Positions 26,426 through 33,525 of a DNA stretch of 44,367 nucleotides are shown here, one piece after another (position 1 is the stretch's first letter; each line of letters opens with the position of its first letter). Both the position numbers and the translations under genes were made by a program. The stretch comes from Alistipes sp. GTDB lineage: Bacteria; Bacteroidota; Bacteroidia; Bacteroidales; Rikenellaceae. Below the pieces are notes generated by a model. It had not been told where the DNA came from, did not search any database, and was given only the letters and a program-made list of their open reading frames with translations. The stretch spans positions 1 to 44,367 of the forward strand of contig JAFVVS010000054.1 of the NCBI GenBank assembly GCA_017502025.1. The letters are read 5' to 3'.

Positions 26426-27190
26426 CTATTTGAGTCGTAGTTTAATCTCCGTAAAAATCTTCTTGGTGTATTGAGGGAAGTCGCCATTCATCAGCCACTC
26501 GTAGTAGCTCGGCTCCTTGCGGAATACCTCCTCGACGCTCTTACCCTTGTGCTTGCCGAAGGTGATAACCTCCACACCATTCTCGTCGTAGCCAATGCGA
26601 CCTGCAAAGTCTGCCGTCTTGCCACGAGAGGAGAACTCCGAGAGGAAATCTACACTATTTTCCAAGTCACCATACTTGTCGAGCTGTGCGCAGAGTACCT
26701 CGTAGGTTGCCAGCGTGTCGGCATCGGCACTATGTGCCCCCTCCAACTCCTTACCGCAGTAGAAGCGGTATGCAGCAACGAGGGTGCGCTCCTCCTTCTT
26801 GTGGAAGATGTTCTGCACATCGACATACTTGGCTCTGCGGAAGAGGTCTACATCGACACCTGCACGCATAAACTCCTCTGCCAGCAGTGGAAGGTCGAAG
26901 CGGTTGGAGTTGAAGCCACAGAAGTCGCAACCCACCATAAACTCACGCAACGACTTAGCCACCTGGCGGAATGTAGGGCAATCCTTGACATCCTCGTCGG
27001 TGATGTGATGCACTGCGGTAGCCTCCGCCGGAATTGGCATCTCGGGGTTGATACGACGAGTCTTGATTATCTTCTCGCCATCGGGCATAACCTTCACTAC
27101 CGATATCTCGACAATGCGGTCAGTAGCTATATTGGTGCCCGTGGTCTCCAAATCGAAGAAGACCATCGGGCGCTTCAAATTCAATTTCAT
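26426..27190 (-). CDS. DEDDh 3'-5' exonuclease, DnaQ-like, with DUF3820-type tail
   Basis: 254-residue exonuclease. Exo I FFDLETTG, Exo II GFNSNRFDLPLL and Exo III HSADADTLATYEVL (His + Asp) give the complete DEDDh set. The C-terminal segment ITFGKHKGKSVEEVF...YYEWLMNGDFP matches the small QS-regulated/DUF3820 type fold found after many such exonucleases. I start it at 27190; the longer frame would translate a heptamer repeat (NSQFSILNSQ). It lies after dnaN, which fits a role in replication or repair, possibly proofreading, but DnaE-specific epsilon function is not shown. Confidence 0.9.
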   Translation of the reverse strand: MKLNLKRPMVFFDLETTGTNIATDRIVEISVVKVMPDGEKIIKTRRINPEMPIPAEATAVHHITDEDVKDCPTFRQVAKSLREFMVGCDFCGFNSNRFDLPLLAEEFMRAGVDVDLFRRAKYVDVQNIFHKKEERTLVAAYRFYCGKELEGAHSADADTLATYEVLCAQLDKYGDLENSVDFLSEFSSRGKTADFAGRIGYDENGVEVITFGKHKGKSVEEVFRKEPSYYEWLMNGDFPQYTKKIFTEIKLRLK

Positions 27191-27202
27191 AGTGAAATTC
27201 AA

Positions 27203-27265
27203 TTGAGAATTGAGAATTGAGAATTGAGAATTTTTCGTTCTCAACTCTCAACTTTCAACTCTCCA
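27203..27265. repeat. mirrored heptamer arrays (TTGAGAA / CTCTCAA)
   Basis: Four units TTGAGAA (27203-27230) are mirrored by four units TTCTCAA, CTCTCAA, CTTTCAA, CTCTCCA (27238-27265) with a 7-base gap. They can fold back into a near-perfect hairpin. The element fills the gap between dnaN and the exonuclease gene. Confidence 0.8.
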
Positions 27266-27273
27266 CTCTATCG

Positions 27274-28398
27274 TTATGCGTTAATCATCATCGGCATCAG
27301 CAACATCAAGGTCGAGCTGCTCTGAACATCGTCATAAACAGGCTTATAGACACCTGCACGGGTCGAGTCTGCCAACTCTACCAAGATGGTTGGAGTTTCG
27401 AGGTTGGTCAAAATCTCCACCAAGAAGGTCGATTTGAAGCCAATGGTGATTGGTGCGCCCTCGTAGCTGCAAGCCAAGGTCTCATTTGCCGAGATAGAGA
27501 AATTCACATCCTGAGCTGCCAAGACAACCTTGTTGTTTGCGATATCCAAACGGATAAGGTTGGTTGTAGGGTTCGAGCATACTGCCACACGCTTGATAGC
27601 GTTCAACAAGCCTACACGGTCAACAAGCAACTTGTTAGGGTTAGCCTGTGGGATAACTACATTGTAGTTAGGGTATGCACCCTCGATAAGACGGCACACC
27701 AAAGTGCTCGACGAGAGTTCGAATACTACATTCTTCTGGTCGAAGGTGATCTTAACCTCGCCCTCCTCCTTCAAGAGGATGTTCTTCAACAAGTTTGCAG
27801 GCTTCTTTGGCAAGATAAATGCAGCCTTCACGCCACAAGCGCACTCCACAGTGTGCTTAACCAACTTGTGGGCATCGGTAGCCACGCAGGTGAGCTCCGC
27901 CTCGTCGAGGTTGAAATATACACCATTCATCACAGGGCGCAACTCATCGTCAGCCGTTGCGAAGAGGGTCTTGTTGATACCATTTACCAAAACATCAACA
28001 TCGAGCGATACCTCGGTCTTCTCTGCCGAGAGTTCGTGTGTCTGCGGATAGCTTACAGGGTTTGCACCAGGAACAGACGAGTGACCTGTGCTCCACGAGA
28101 TGTTAATCTCCCAATTAGCCTCATTCACTTCGAGTGTGAGAGGCATCTCCGAGCACTCCTTCAACACATCGAGCATCAACTTTGCAGGTGCTGCAACTAC
28201 TCCCTCCTGCTCCACATTATCCACCTTAATGGTGCCAACGAGAGTGGTTTCGAGGTCCGAAGTGGTAACCTTCAACTCCTCACACTTCAACTCCATAAGG
28301 AAGTAGTCGAGGATTGGGAGAGTGTTCTTACTGTTGATAACCTTACCGGTTGTTGCCAGCAGCGACAACAAAGCCGAACTTGATACTGTAAATTTCAT
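27274..28398 (-). CDS. dnaN: DNA polymerase III beta sliding clamp
   Basis: Ring-shaped processivity clamp; dimer around DNA. 374 residues from the ATG at 28398, which gives the standard N-terminus MKFTVSSSALL; the longer frame starts in a repeat region. Three clamp domains are visible, beginning around 1, 120 and 245, with conserved PILDYF (near 30), the SSTLVCRLIEGAYPNY strand (about 230-245), and the C-terminal hydrophobic-pocket strand ... near the end (MLLMPMMINA). First gene of a cluster with the exonuclease, LysM protein, rex, ribF and thioesterase. An 11-bp direct repeat lies in its leader. Confidence 0.96.
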   Translation of the reverse strand: MKFTVSSSALLSLLATTGKVINSKNTLPILDYFLMELKCEELKVTTSDLETTLVGTIKVDNVEQEGVVAAPAKLMLDVLKECSEMPLTLEVNEANWEINISWSTGHSSVPGANPVSYPQTHELSAEKTEVSLDVDVLVNGINKTLFATADDELRPVMNGVYFNLDEAELTCVATDAHKLVKHTVECACGVKAAFILPKKPANLLKNILLKEEGEVKITFDQKNVVFELSSSTLVCRLIEGAYPNYNVVIPQANPNKLLVDRVGLLNAIKRVAVCSNPTTNLIRLDIANNKVVLAAQDVNFSISANETLACSYEGAPITIGFKSTFLVEILTNLETPTILVELADSTRAGVYKPVYDDVQSSSTLMLLMPMMINA

Positions 28399-28410
28399 AA
28401 TTTCTGTTAA

Positions 28411-28439
28411 TTTATTGTTTGTACTTAGTTTATTGTTTG
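28411..28439. promoter_or_regulatory. 11-bp direct repeat in the dnaN leader
   Basis: TTTATTGTTTG occurs exactly twice (28411-28421 and 28429-28439), 18 bases apart, 13-41 bases before the dnaN start. Spacing and position suit a dimeric DNA-binding protein or a promoter duplication, but no known operator is recognised; it does not match a DnaA box. Confidence 0.45.
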
Positions 28440-28540
28440 CAACTTTTTTGCGCAGCAAAATGGCATGCGCTCACTTTGTTCGCTGAATGGCAACGAATGA
28501 CATTCGCTCGTTATACTCGCTTAATGACAAATGCGCCTAT

Positions 28541-28619
28541 CATTAAGCAGTCCTTGGACTGCGCTGCCATTAAATGCCATTAAGGGCGCAAGCCCGAATG
28601 TCATTAAATGTCATTAAAA
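28541..28619. repeat. decamer-type repeats and small hairpins
   Basis: Two units GCCATTAAAT/GCCATTAAGG (28566-28585) and two units GTCATTAAAT/GTCATTAAAA (28600-28619), 10 bp each, with perfect mini-hairpins GCAGTCC-TT-GGACTGC (28547-28562) and GGGC-GCAA-GCCC. The stretch from about 28460 also holds scattered inverted copies of GAATGACATTC. It fills the gap between dnaN and the uridine phosphorylase gene. Confidence 0.6.
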
Positions 28620-28631
28620 TTGGCGCCACCC

Positions 28632-29516
28632 TTATAGCCTTGCCAGCCTATCCAATGCCTCCTCGATCATAAGGCGCACGAACGGCTTATAGTCGGTGCA
28701 GGCATCCTGTGCGATGCGCTGGGCGATGATGGTGCAGACAGTTCCCGCCTTATGACCCATAAGTGCCGACAAACCTGCCAATGCCGAGGACTCCATCTCG
28801 AAGTTGGTGATGCGTCGCTCGCCAAAGCGGAACGCCTCTATCTTCTCGTTAAGGTGCAAATCCTGTGGTTGAAGGCGTACCCAACGCCCCTGCGGAGCGT
28901 AGAAGCCGGGTGCTGCGATGGTGATACCCTCACGGGTAACATCCTTGAAGAGCTCGAACAACGACTCATCGGCATTCACGAAGTATGGTGCTGTGAGTTG
29001 CGGATTCCAGCCCGTATGTTCCACAAACGCCTTCTCGATAGTCAAATCGCAAACCTCGTTACGACCTGCATAGTAATTCAGCAAGCCATCGAAGCCCACC
29101 GAGGTGCGGGCAAATACTCGCTCACCCACCTTGATATCCTCCTGCAAGGCTCCCGAGGTGCCAAGACGGAGCAGTGTGAGTTGCTTGAACTCATCCTTCA
29201 CCTGACGGGTTGCAAAGTCGATATTGGCAAGTGCATCCAGCTCGGTAACCACGATGTCGATATTGTCGGTGCCGATACCCGTAGAGAGTGCAGTCATACG
29301 ACGACCCTTATAGGTACCTGTTATGGTCTTGAACTCTCGGCTCGATACATTGCACTCTATATTCTCGAAATACGACGCAATCATATCTACACGAGCAGGA
29401 TCGCCTACCAACATTACGATATCCGAGATCTGCTCAGGTCGGAGGTGAAGATGGAATATCGAACCATCCTCATTTATAATCAGTTCTGACGCCGGTATAA
29501 CTCTTTTTTTGCTCAT
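28632..29516 (-). CDS. uridine phosphorylase-type nucleoside phosphorylase
   Basis: Cleaves uridine (or another pyrimidine or purine nucleoside) with phosphate. About 294 residues from the ATG at 29516, chosen because the N-terminus then matches Bacteroidales homologs as I recall them (MSKKRVIPASELIIN); an ATG at 29534 is also possible. Phosphate-binding VGDPARVDMIAS, TRLGTSGA-like LLRLGTSGAL, and the nucleoside motif FEMESSALAGLSALMG are visible. Single gene on the minus strand with its own promoter. Confidence 0.9.
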   Translation of the reverse strand: MSKKRVIPASELIINEDGSIFHLHLRPEQISDIVMLVGDPARVDMIASYFENIECNVSSREFKTITGTYKGRRMTALSTGIGTDNIDIVVTELDALANIDFATRQVKDEFKQLTLLRLGTSGALQEDIKVGERVFARTSVGFDGLLNYYAGRNEVCDLTIEKAFVEHTGWNPQLTAPYFVNADESLFELFKDVTREGITIAAPGFYAPQGRWVRLQPQDLHLNEKIEAFRFGERRITNFEMESSALAGLSALMGHKAGTVCTIIAQRIAQDACTDYKPFVRLMIEEALDRLARL

Positions 29517-29555
29517 ATTTATGCTATTTTTCATTTTAGTCTTGGATATTTGGCA

Positions 29556-29586
29556 TAAAAGTACTACATTTACGAAGAATTTCAAA
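29556..29586 (-). promoter_or_regulatory. promoter for the nucleoside phosphorylase gene
   Basis: Minus-strand TTTG (29583-29586), 19-base spacer, TACTTTTA (29556-29563). The -7 box differs from TAnnTTTG at the last base. It lies 22-40 bases before the possible start codons. Confidence 0.6.
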
Positions 29587-29628
29587 GGAAAACTTCAATT
29601 TTTTTTATTAAAATAAAAAACAATTACT

Positions 29629-31017
29629 ATGACACTAATCAAATCTATCTCAGGAATTCGTGGCACAATCGGTGGCGAAATGGGTACAAACCTCACCCCC
29701 ATTGACATTGTGAAATTCACAGTTGCCTACACACGCTTCATTGCAAGCAAGAATGGAGCCAAGAAGTTGCGCATCGTGGTTGGTCGTGATGCACGCATCT
29801 CTGGCGAGATGGTAAATGACATCATCGAGGGTACTTTGCTCGGTTGCGGAGCAGATGTTATCAATGTTGGTCTTTGCACCACTCCTGGTACCGAGATGGC
29901 AGTTATCACCCACAAGGCTGACGGTGGTATCATCATCACCGCATCGCACAACCCTAAGCAGTGGAACGCTCTCAAACTTCTCAACGAGAAGGGCGAGTTC
30001 CTCAATGCCGAGGAGGGTAAGCAGGTGCTTGCATTGGCTGAGGCAGAAGACTTCCTCTTCCCTGATGTGGAGAACATCGGAAAGGTGATCTCTCGTGAGG
30101 ACTTCAACCCTACACACATCGACCAGGTATTGGCTCTCAAACTTGTTGATGTAGAGAAGGTTAAGGCACGCAAGTTCAAGGTTGTAGTGGATGCCGTAAA
30201 TTCGATTGGTGGTGTTGTAATCCCTGCACTCTTGGAGAAGCTCGGTTGCGAGGTTGTGAAGCTCAACTGCGAGCCTAACGGTCAGTTTGCGCACAACCCT
30301 GAGCCACTTGCTGAGAACCTCACCGAGATTTCGAAGGTTATCGTAGAGGTAGGTGCTGACCTCGGAGTTGTAGTCGATCCGGATGTCGATCGCTTGGCTC
30401 TCGTGAACGAGGATGGCACAATGTTTGGTGAGGAGTACACCTTGGTTGCTGTGGCAGACTATGTTCTCTCGCACACCCTCGGTAACACCTGCTCGAACCT
30501 CTCATCTTCTCGTGCTTTGTGCGATGTAACCACCGCATACGGTGCAACCTACTCGGCTTCGGCAGTTGGCGAGGTGAATGTTGTAACCAAGATGAAGGAG
30601 ACAGGCGCAGTTATCGGTGGCGAGGGCAACGGTGGAGTTATCTACCCTGAGTTGCACTACGGTCGTGACGCATTGGTTGGCGTGGCACTCTTCTTGACAT
30701 ACTTTGCAGAGATGAACTGCAAGATGACCGAGTTGCGTTTGCGCTACCCTGCATACTTCGCATCGAAGAACAAGATTGAGCTCACTCCTGCAATCGATGT
30801 GGATAAGGTATTGGCTACTATCAAGGAGCGCTACGCACACGAGCGTGTAAATGATATCGATGGTGTGAAGATTGACTTCCCTGCACATTGGGTACATCTC
30901 CGCAAGTCGAACACCGAGCCTATCATCCGCATCTACACCGAGGCTAAGTCACAGGAGCTTGCTGACGAGGTAGCCGAGAAGTTCATCGCCGAGATTAAGG
31001 AGGTAGCGGGATTGTAA
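29629..31017 (+). CDS. glmM: phosphoglucosamine mutase
   Basis: Interconverts glucosamine-6-P and glucosamine-1-P for UDP-GlcNAc and cell wall synthesis. 462 residues with the four alpha-D-phosphohexomutase landmarks: active Ser in TASHNP (Ser106), Mg2+ loop DPDVDR (250-255), sugar-binding GEGNGG (331-336), phosphate-binding RKSNTEP (425-431). Domain order is the family norm. GEGNGG and the length favour GlmM/phosphomannomutase of the Bacteroidales type; phosphomannomutase cannot be fully excluded. Divergent from the phosphorylase gene, followed by a decamer repeat element. Confidence 0.9.
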   Translation: MTLIKSISGIRGTIGGEMGTNLTPIDIVKFTVAYTRFIASKNGAKKLRIVVGRDARISGEMVNDIIEGTLLGCGADVINVGLCTTPGTEMAVITHKADGGIIITASHNPKQWNALKLLNEKGEFLNAEEGKQVLALAEAEDFLFPDVENIGKVISREDFNPTHIDQVLALKLVDVEKVKARKFKVVVDAVNSIGGVVIPALLEKLGCEVVKLNCEPNGQFAHNPEPLAENLTEISKVIVEVGADLGVVVDPDVDRLALVNEDGTMFGEEYTLVAVADYVLSHTLGNTCSNLSSSRALCDVTTAYGATYSASAVGEVNVVTKMKETGAVIGGEGNGGVIYPELHYGRDALVGVALFLTYFAEMNCKMTELRLRYPAYFASKNKIELTPAIDVDKVLATIKERYAHERVNDIDGVKIDFPAHWVHLRKSNTEPIIRIYTEAKSQELADEVAEKFIAEIKEVAGL

Positions 31018-31050
31018 GAACTCCGAGCGTCATCACGGCGCAACATAATA

Positions 31051-31150
31051 ATTAGGGGTAGTTAGAGGTTGTTAGAGGTAGTTAGAGGAGCGCAAAGCTC
31101 TAAAAAATCACCCCTAACAACCTTTAACAACCCTTAACAACCACTAATAA
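31051..31150. repeat. mirrored decamer element B
   Basis: Four 10-bp units of the type GTTAGAGGTA (31051-31090), a 20-base core beginning CGCAAAGCTC, then four units of the type CCTTTAACAA (31111-31150) in inverted orientation. The leading flank GGCGCAACATAAT also appears, with one change, before element C at 33101. It occupies almost the entire glmM-peptidase gap. Confidence 0.8.
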
Positions 31151-31164
31151 CCACTATAATAACT

Positions 31165-32526
31165 ATGCAAAAAGTACACGCTTACATCAACGAAAATAAG
31201 GAGCGTTTCCTCGATGAGTTATTCGAGGTGTTGCGCATACCGTCAATCAGTGCGCAGTCGTCGCACAAGGAGGATATGGTACGCTGTGCCGAGCATTTGG
31301 CTATGGCTCTCGCAAAGGCGGGTGCAGACTCTACCGAGGTGATACCTACCGAAGGTAACCCCGTAGTATATGCCGAGAAGATCATCTCGCCCGAGGCGAA
31401 GACCGTCTTGGTATATGGTCACTACGATGTTATGCCCGTGGATCCTCGTGAGGAGTGGAACACCGACCCATTCGAGCCTACCATCATCAACAACCGCATC
31501 TACGGTCGTGGTGCCGACGACGACAAGGGTCAGTCGTTTATGCACATCAAGGCCTTCGAGGCGATGTGCGCCACCGACTCACTCCCTTGCAATGTTAAGT
31601 TTATGCTCGAAGGCGAGGAGGAGATTGGCTCACCTTCGCTCTACGGCTTCTGCGAGGAGTACAAGGAGAAGTTGAAGGCAGACATCATCCTCGTGTCGGA
31701 CACCTCGATGATTGGTCTCGACACCCCATCAATCACCTGCGGACTCCGTGGATTGACCTATATGGAGGTGGAGGTTATCGGTCCAAACAAGGATCTTCAT
31801 TCGGGTCTCTTTGGCGGTGCGGTGGCAAACCCTGCCAATGTTTTGACTCGCCTGGTAGCATCGTTAGTCGATGAGAATGGACATATCACCATACCCCACT
31901 TCTACGACAAGGTGCGTGAGCTCACAGCCGAGGAGCGCAAGGCCTTCAACGAGGCTCCATTCTCGCTCGACAGCTACAAGCAAGCCCTTGATATAGACGA
32001 TATTGAGGGTGAGGCCGGCTACACCACCATTGAGCGCACAGGCATCCGCCCATCGCTCGATGTGAATGGCATCTGGGGCGGTTACACTGAGGAGGGCACA
32101 AAGACCGTTATCCCTTCCCGTGCCTACGCCAAGATTTCGATGCGCTTGGTGCCTGACCAGGACTTCGAGGAGATTGGTCGCCTGTTCGAGGAGCACTTCC
32201 GCAACATCGCACCAAAGAGCGTGAAGGTGAATGTTAAGTTCCTGCACGGTGGTGCGCCTTACGTTTCGCCTACCGATATGGAGGCGTACAAGGCTGCCGA
32301 AAAGGCAGTTGAGGAGGCGTTTGGTCGCAAGCCATTGCCATTCTACTCGGGTGGCTCGATACTTATCGTAAGCGGTTTCGAGCGTATCCTCGGCACAAAA
32401 TCTATCCTCCTCGGCTTCGGTCTTTCGGAGGATGCAATACACTCTCCAAACGAGAGCTACGGACTTGCACAGTTCGACAAAGGATTGCAAACGATACCTT
32501 TATTTTACAAGCATTTCTCGAAATAG
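31165..32526 (+). CDS. M20 family dipeptidase
   Basis: Zinc-dependent dipeptidase (M20, CNDP-like) of 453 residues, cytoplasmic by the absence of a signal peptide. The metal ligands are in place: YGHYDV (His86), the bridging Asp in GADDDKG (about 119), the Glu pair in EGEEEIGS (about 151-152), and the C-terminal His in AIHSPNES. A lid domain is present (about 190-310). It lies 148 bases after glmM, separated by repeat element B, so co-transcription is doubtful. It is followed by two hairpin terminators. Confidence 0.93.
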   Translation: MQKVHAYINENKERFLDELFEVLRIPSISAQSSHKEDMVRCAEHLAMALAKAGADSTEVIPTEGNPVVYAEKIISPEAKTVLVYGHYDVMPVDPREEWNTDPFEPTIINNRIYGRGADDDKGQSFMHIKAFEAMCATDSLPCNVKFMLEGEEEIGSPSLYGFCEEYKEKLKADIILVSDTSMIGLDTPSITCGLRGLTYMEVEVIGPNKDLHSGLFGGAVANPANVLTRLVASLVDENGHITIPHFYDKVRELTAEERKAFNEAPFSLDSYKQALDIDDIEGEAGYTTIERTGIRPSLDVNGIWGGYTEEGTKTVIPSRAYAKISMRLVPDQDFEEIGRLFEEHFRNIAPKSVKVNVKFLHGGAPYVSPTDMEAYKAAEKAVEEAFGRKPLPFYSGGSILIVSGFERILGTKSILLGFGLSEDAIHSPNESYGLAQFDKGLQTIPLFYKHFSK

Positions 32527-32565
32527 CTTGCGAAATAGAGAGATCAGCGTGTTACCCACCCCCTA

Positions 32566-32594
32566 AATCCCCCTCCTGCGAGGGGGATTTTTTT
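32566..32594 (+). terminator. rho-independent terminator after the dipeptidase (first)
   Basis: AATCCCCCT (32566-32574), loop CCTGCG, AGGGGGATT (32581-32589), then TTTTT. Its left side is part of the 16-base string CCCCCTAAATCCCCCT that also occurs at 4095-4110. Confidence 0.85.
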
Positions 32595-32609
32595 GCGTAG
32601 AACAAGGGG

Positions 32610-32639
32610 AATCGAACGGCAATTTGCTGTCCGATTTTT
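32610..32639 (+). terminator. second hairpin with T run after the dipeptidase
   Basis: AATCGAACGGCA (32610-32621) pairs with TGCTGTCCGATT (32625-32636) with one mismatch and one wobble, followed by TTT. A back-up terminator or the end of a small transcript. Confidence 0.55.
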
Positions 32640-32931
32640 CATCATTCTCATACCCATTTTCATTCTATTTTTCACACTCTACACTCTCCTACGCAACAGG
32701 TAAAATTATGGCAAATTTTCAACAAGAAAACCTGAGTATATCCGACCATATTGCGCTAATTTTAATATATCTGTATCTATGTAAATATCAATAATTAACA
32801 CATCTTTACTTTATATAAAACTTCACATAAATTTCACGCCCCATTAATATGCAATTTTTATTGCCATTGGCAGCACCTCTAACACACAAATTTGAAGGAG
32901 AAAAAGAAAGACGAAAGACGAGAGACGAAAT

Positions 32932-32969
32932 GAGATTGCCACGGCTTGTACCAAGCCTCGCAATGACGA
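32932..32969. repeat. half copy of the extragenic palindrome
   Basis: GAGATTGCCACGG ... CCTCGCAATGACG matches the right half of the full palindrome at 41771-41863 nearly base for base at both ends. It directly follows three AGACGAA heptamers. Confidence 0.75.
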
Positions 32970-33007
32970 CTTATTTAGTTCTCAACCACTTTCAGCGCAT
33001 CACTAAA

Positions 33008-33043
33008 CTCCCTATTCTCCCTATATTCCCTAAATTCCCTATT
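33008..33043. repeat. 9-bp tandem array (CTCCCTATT type)
   Basis: Four imperfect units CTCCCTATT, CTCCCTATA, TTCCCTAAA, TTCCCTATT. Part of the intergenic tandem-repeat cluster upstream of susC. Confidence 0.7.
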
Positions 33044-33052
33044 CTCTTGCGC

Positions 33053-33080
33053 CAACTCTCAACTCTCAACTCTCAACTCT
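33053..33080. repeat. perfect heptamer array CAACTCT x4
   Basis: Four identical 7-bp units CAACTCT. The unit resembles the right arm of the dnaN-exonuclease element (CTCTCAA) in rotated form. Copy-number change would be easy here. Confidence 0.85.
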
Positions 33081-33100
33081 GACCGTGGTCAAGGCGCAGC

Positions 33101-33230
33101 ATAATTAAGGGTTAGTAAGGGCTAGTAACGGCTAGTAAGGGAGCGCTGACGCTAAAATAAAAATCCTCTAACATCCCCTAACAGCCCCTAACACCCTCTA
33201 ACAACCTCTAACAACCCCTAACACCCTAGC
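33101..33230. repeat. mirrored decamer element C
   Basis: Four left units of the type GCTAGTAAGG (33101-33140, the first degenerate), a 30-base core GAGCGCTGACGCTAAAATAA plus flank, then six right units of the type ACACCCTCTA (33171-33230). The leading flank GGCGCAGCATAAT and the core start GAGCGC match element B (31051-31150). The left units match the arms around the four-helix-bundle gene. Confidence 0.8.
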
Positions 33231-33525
33231 CCAAAAAAAAATCGCATAAATTTTCAAAAAATTATTAACAACCCTTCCTTATTTGAAAAATAATTCCTAC
33301 ATTTACATCCGATATAATGCATATTTTACAAAGTAAAGACAAAACGACTGAATAGTAAACTATTAACCGAAAAACGATAAGAAAAACAAACAAAAAGAAA
33401 AAGAGAAAAGCAAAAAGCAAAAAGTAAAACAACCAAACCTAAAAACTACATCGAGGTCGATTTGTTCGACTTCAAGAGAAAGAAAAACACACACAATTAT
33501 TTTTTAATCTTAAACACTAACATTT

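Larger units (their letters stand above)
32640..33525. other. long non-coding stretch rich in short tandem repeats
   Basis: About 0.9 kb with no credible gene. It contains AT-rich DNA (32640-32900), a 3-unit AGACGAA array (32909-32929), a partial extragenic palindrome (32932-32969), a 9-bp array (33008-33043), a perfect heptamer array (33053-33080), mirrored decamer element C (33101-33230), and an A-rich leader before susC with a small hairpin around GTCGATTTGTTCGAC. I see no convincing TTTG/TAnnTTTG promoter for susC; its regulation may use another sigma factor. Confidence 0.7.

Noticed and set aside
32849..33082. A 77-codon frame upstream of susC
   Set aside because: It translates heptamer and 9-mer arrays and the half palindrome; low-complexity, no ribosome-binding site.
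33008..33230. Possible CRISPR array
   Set aside because: Units are only 7-10 bp, adjacent without spacers, and no cas genes are present.
33226..33525. A standard Bacteroidetes promoter for susC
   Set aside because: TACATTTA and TTATTTG-like strings occur but never with a TTTG at 19-21 bases, so I do not call one.
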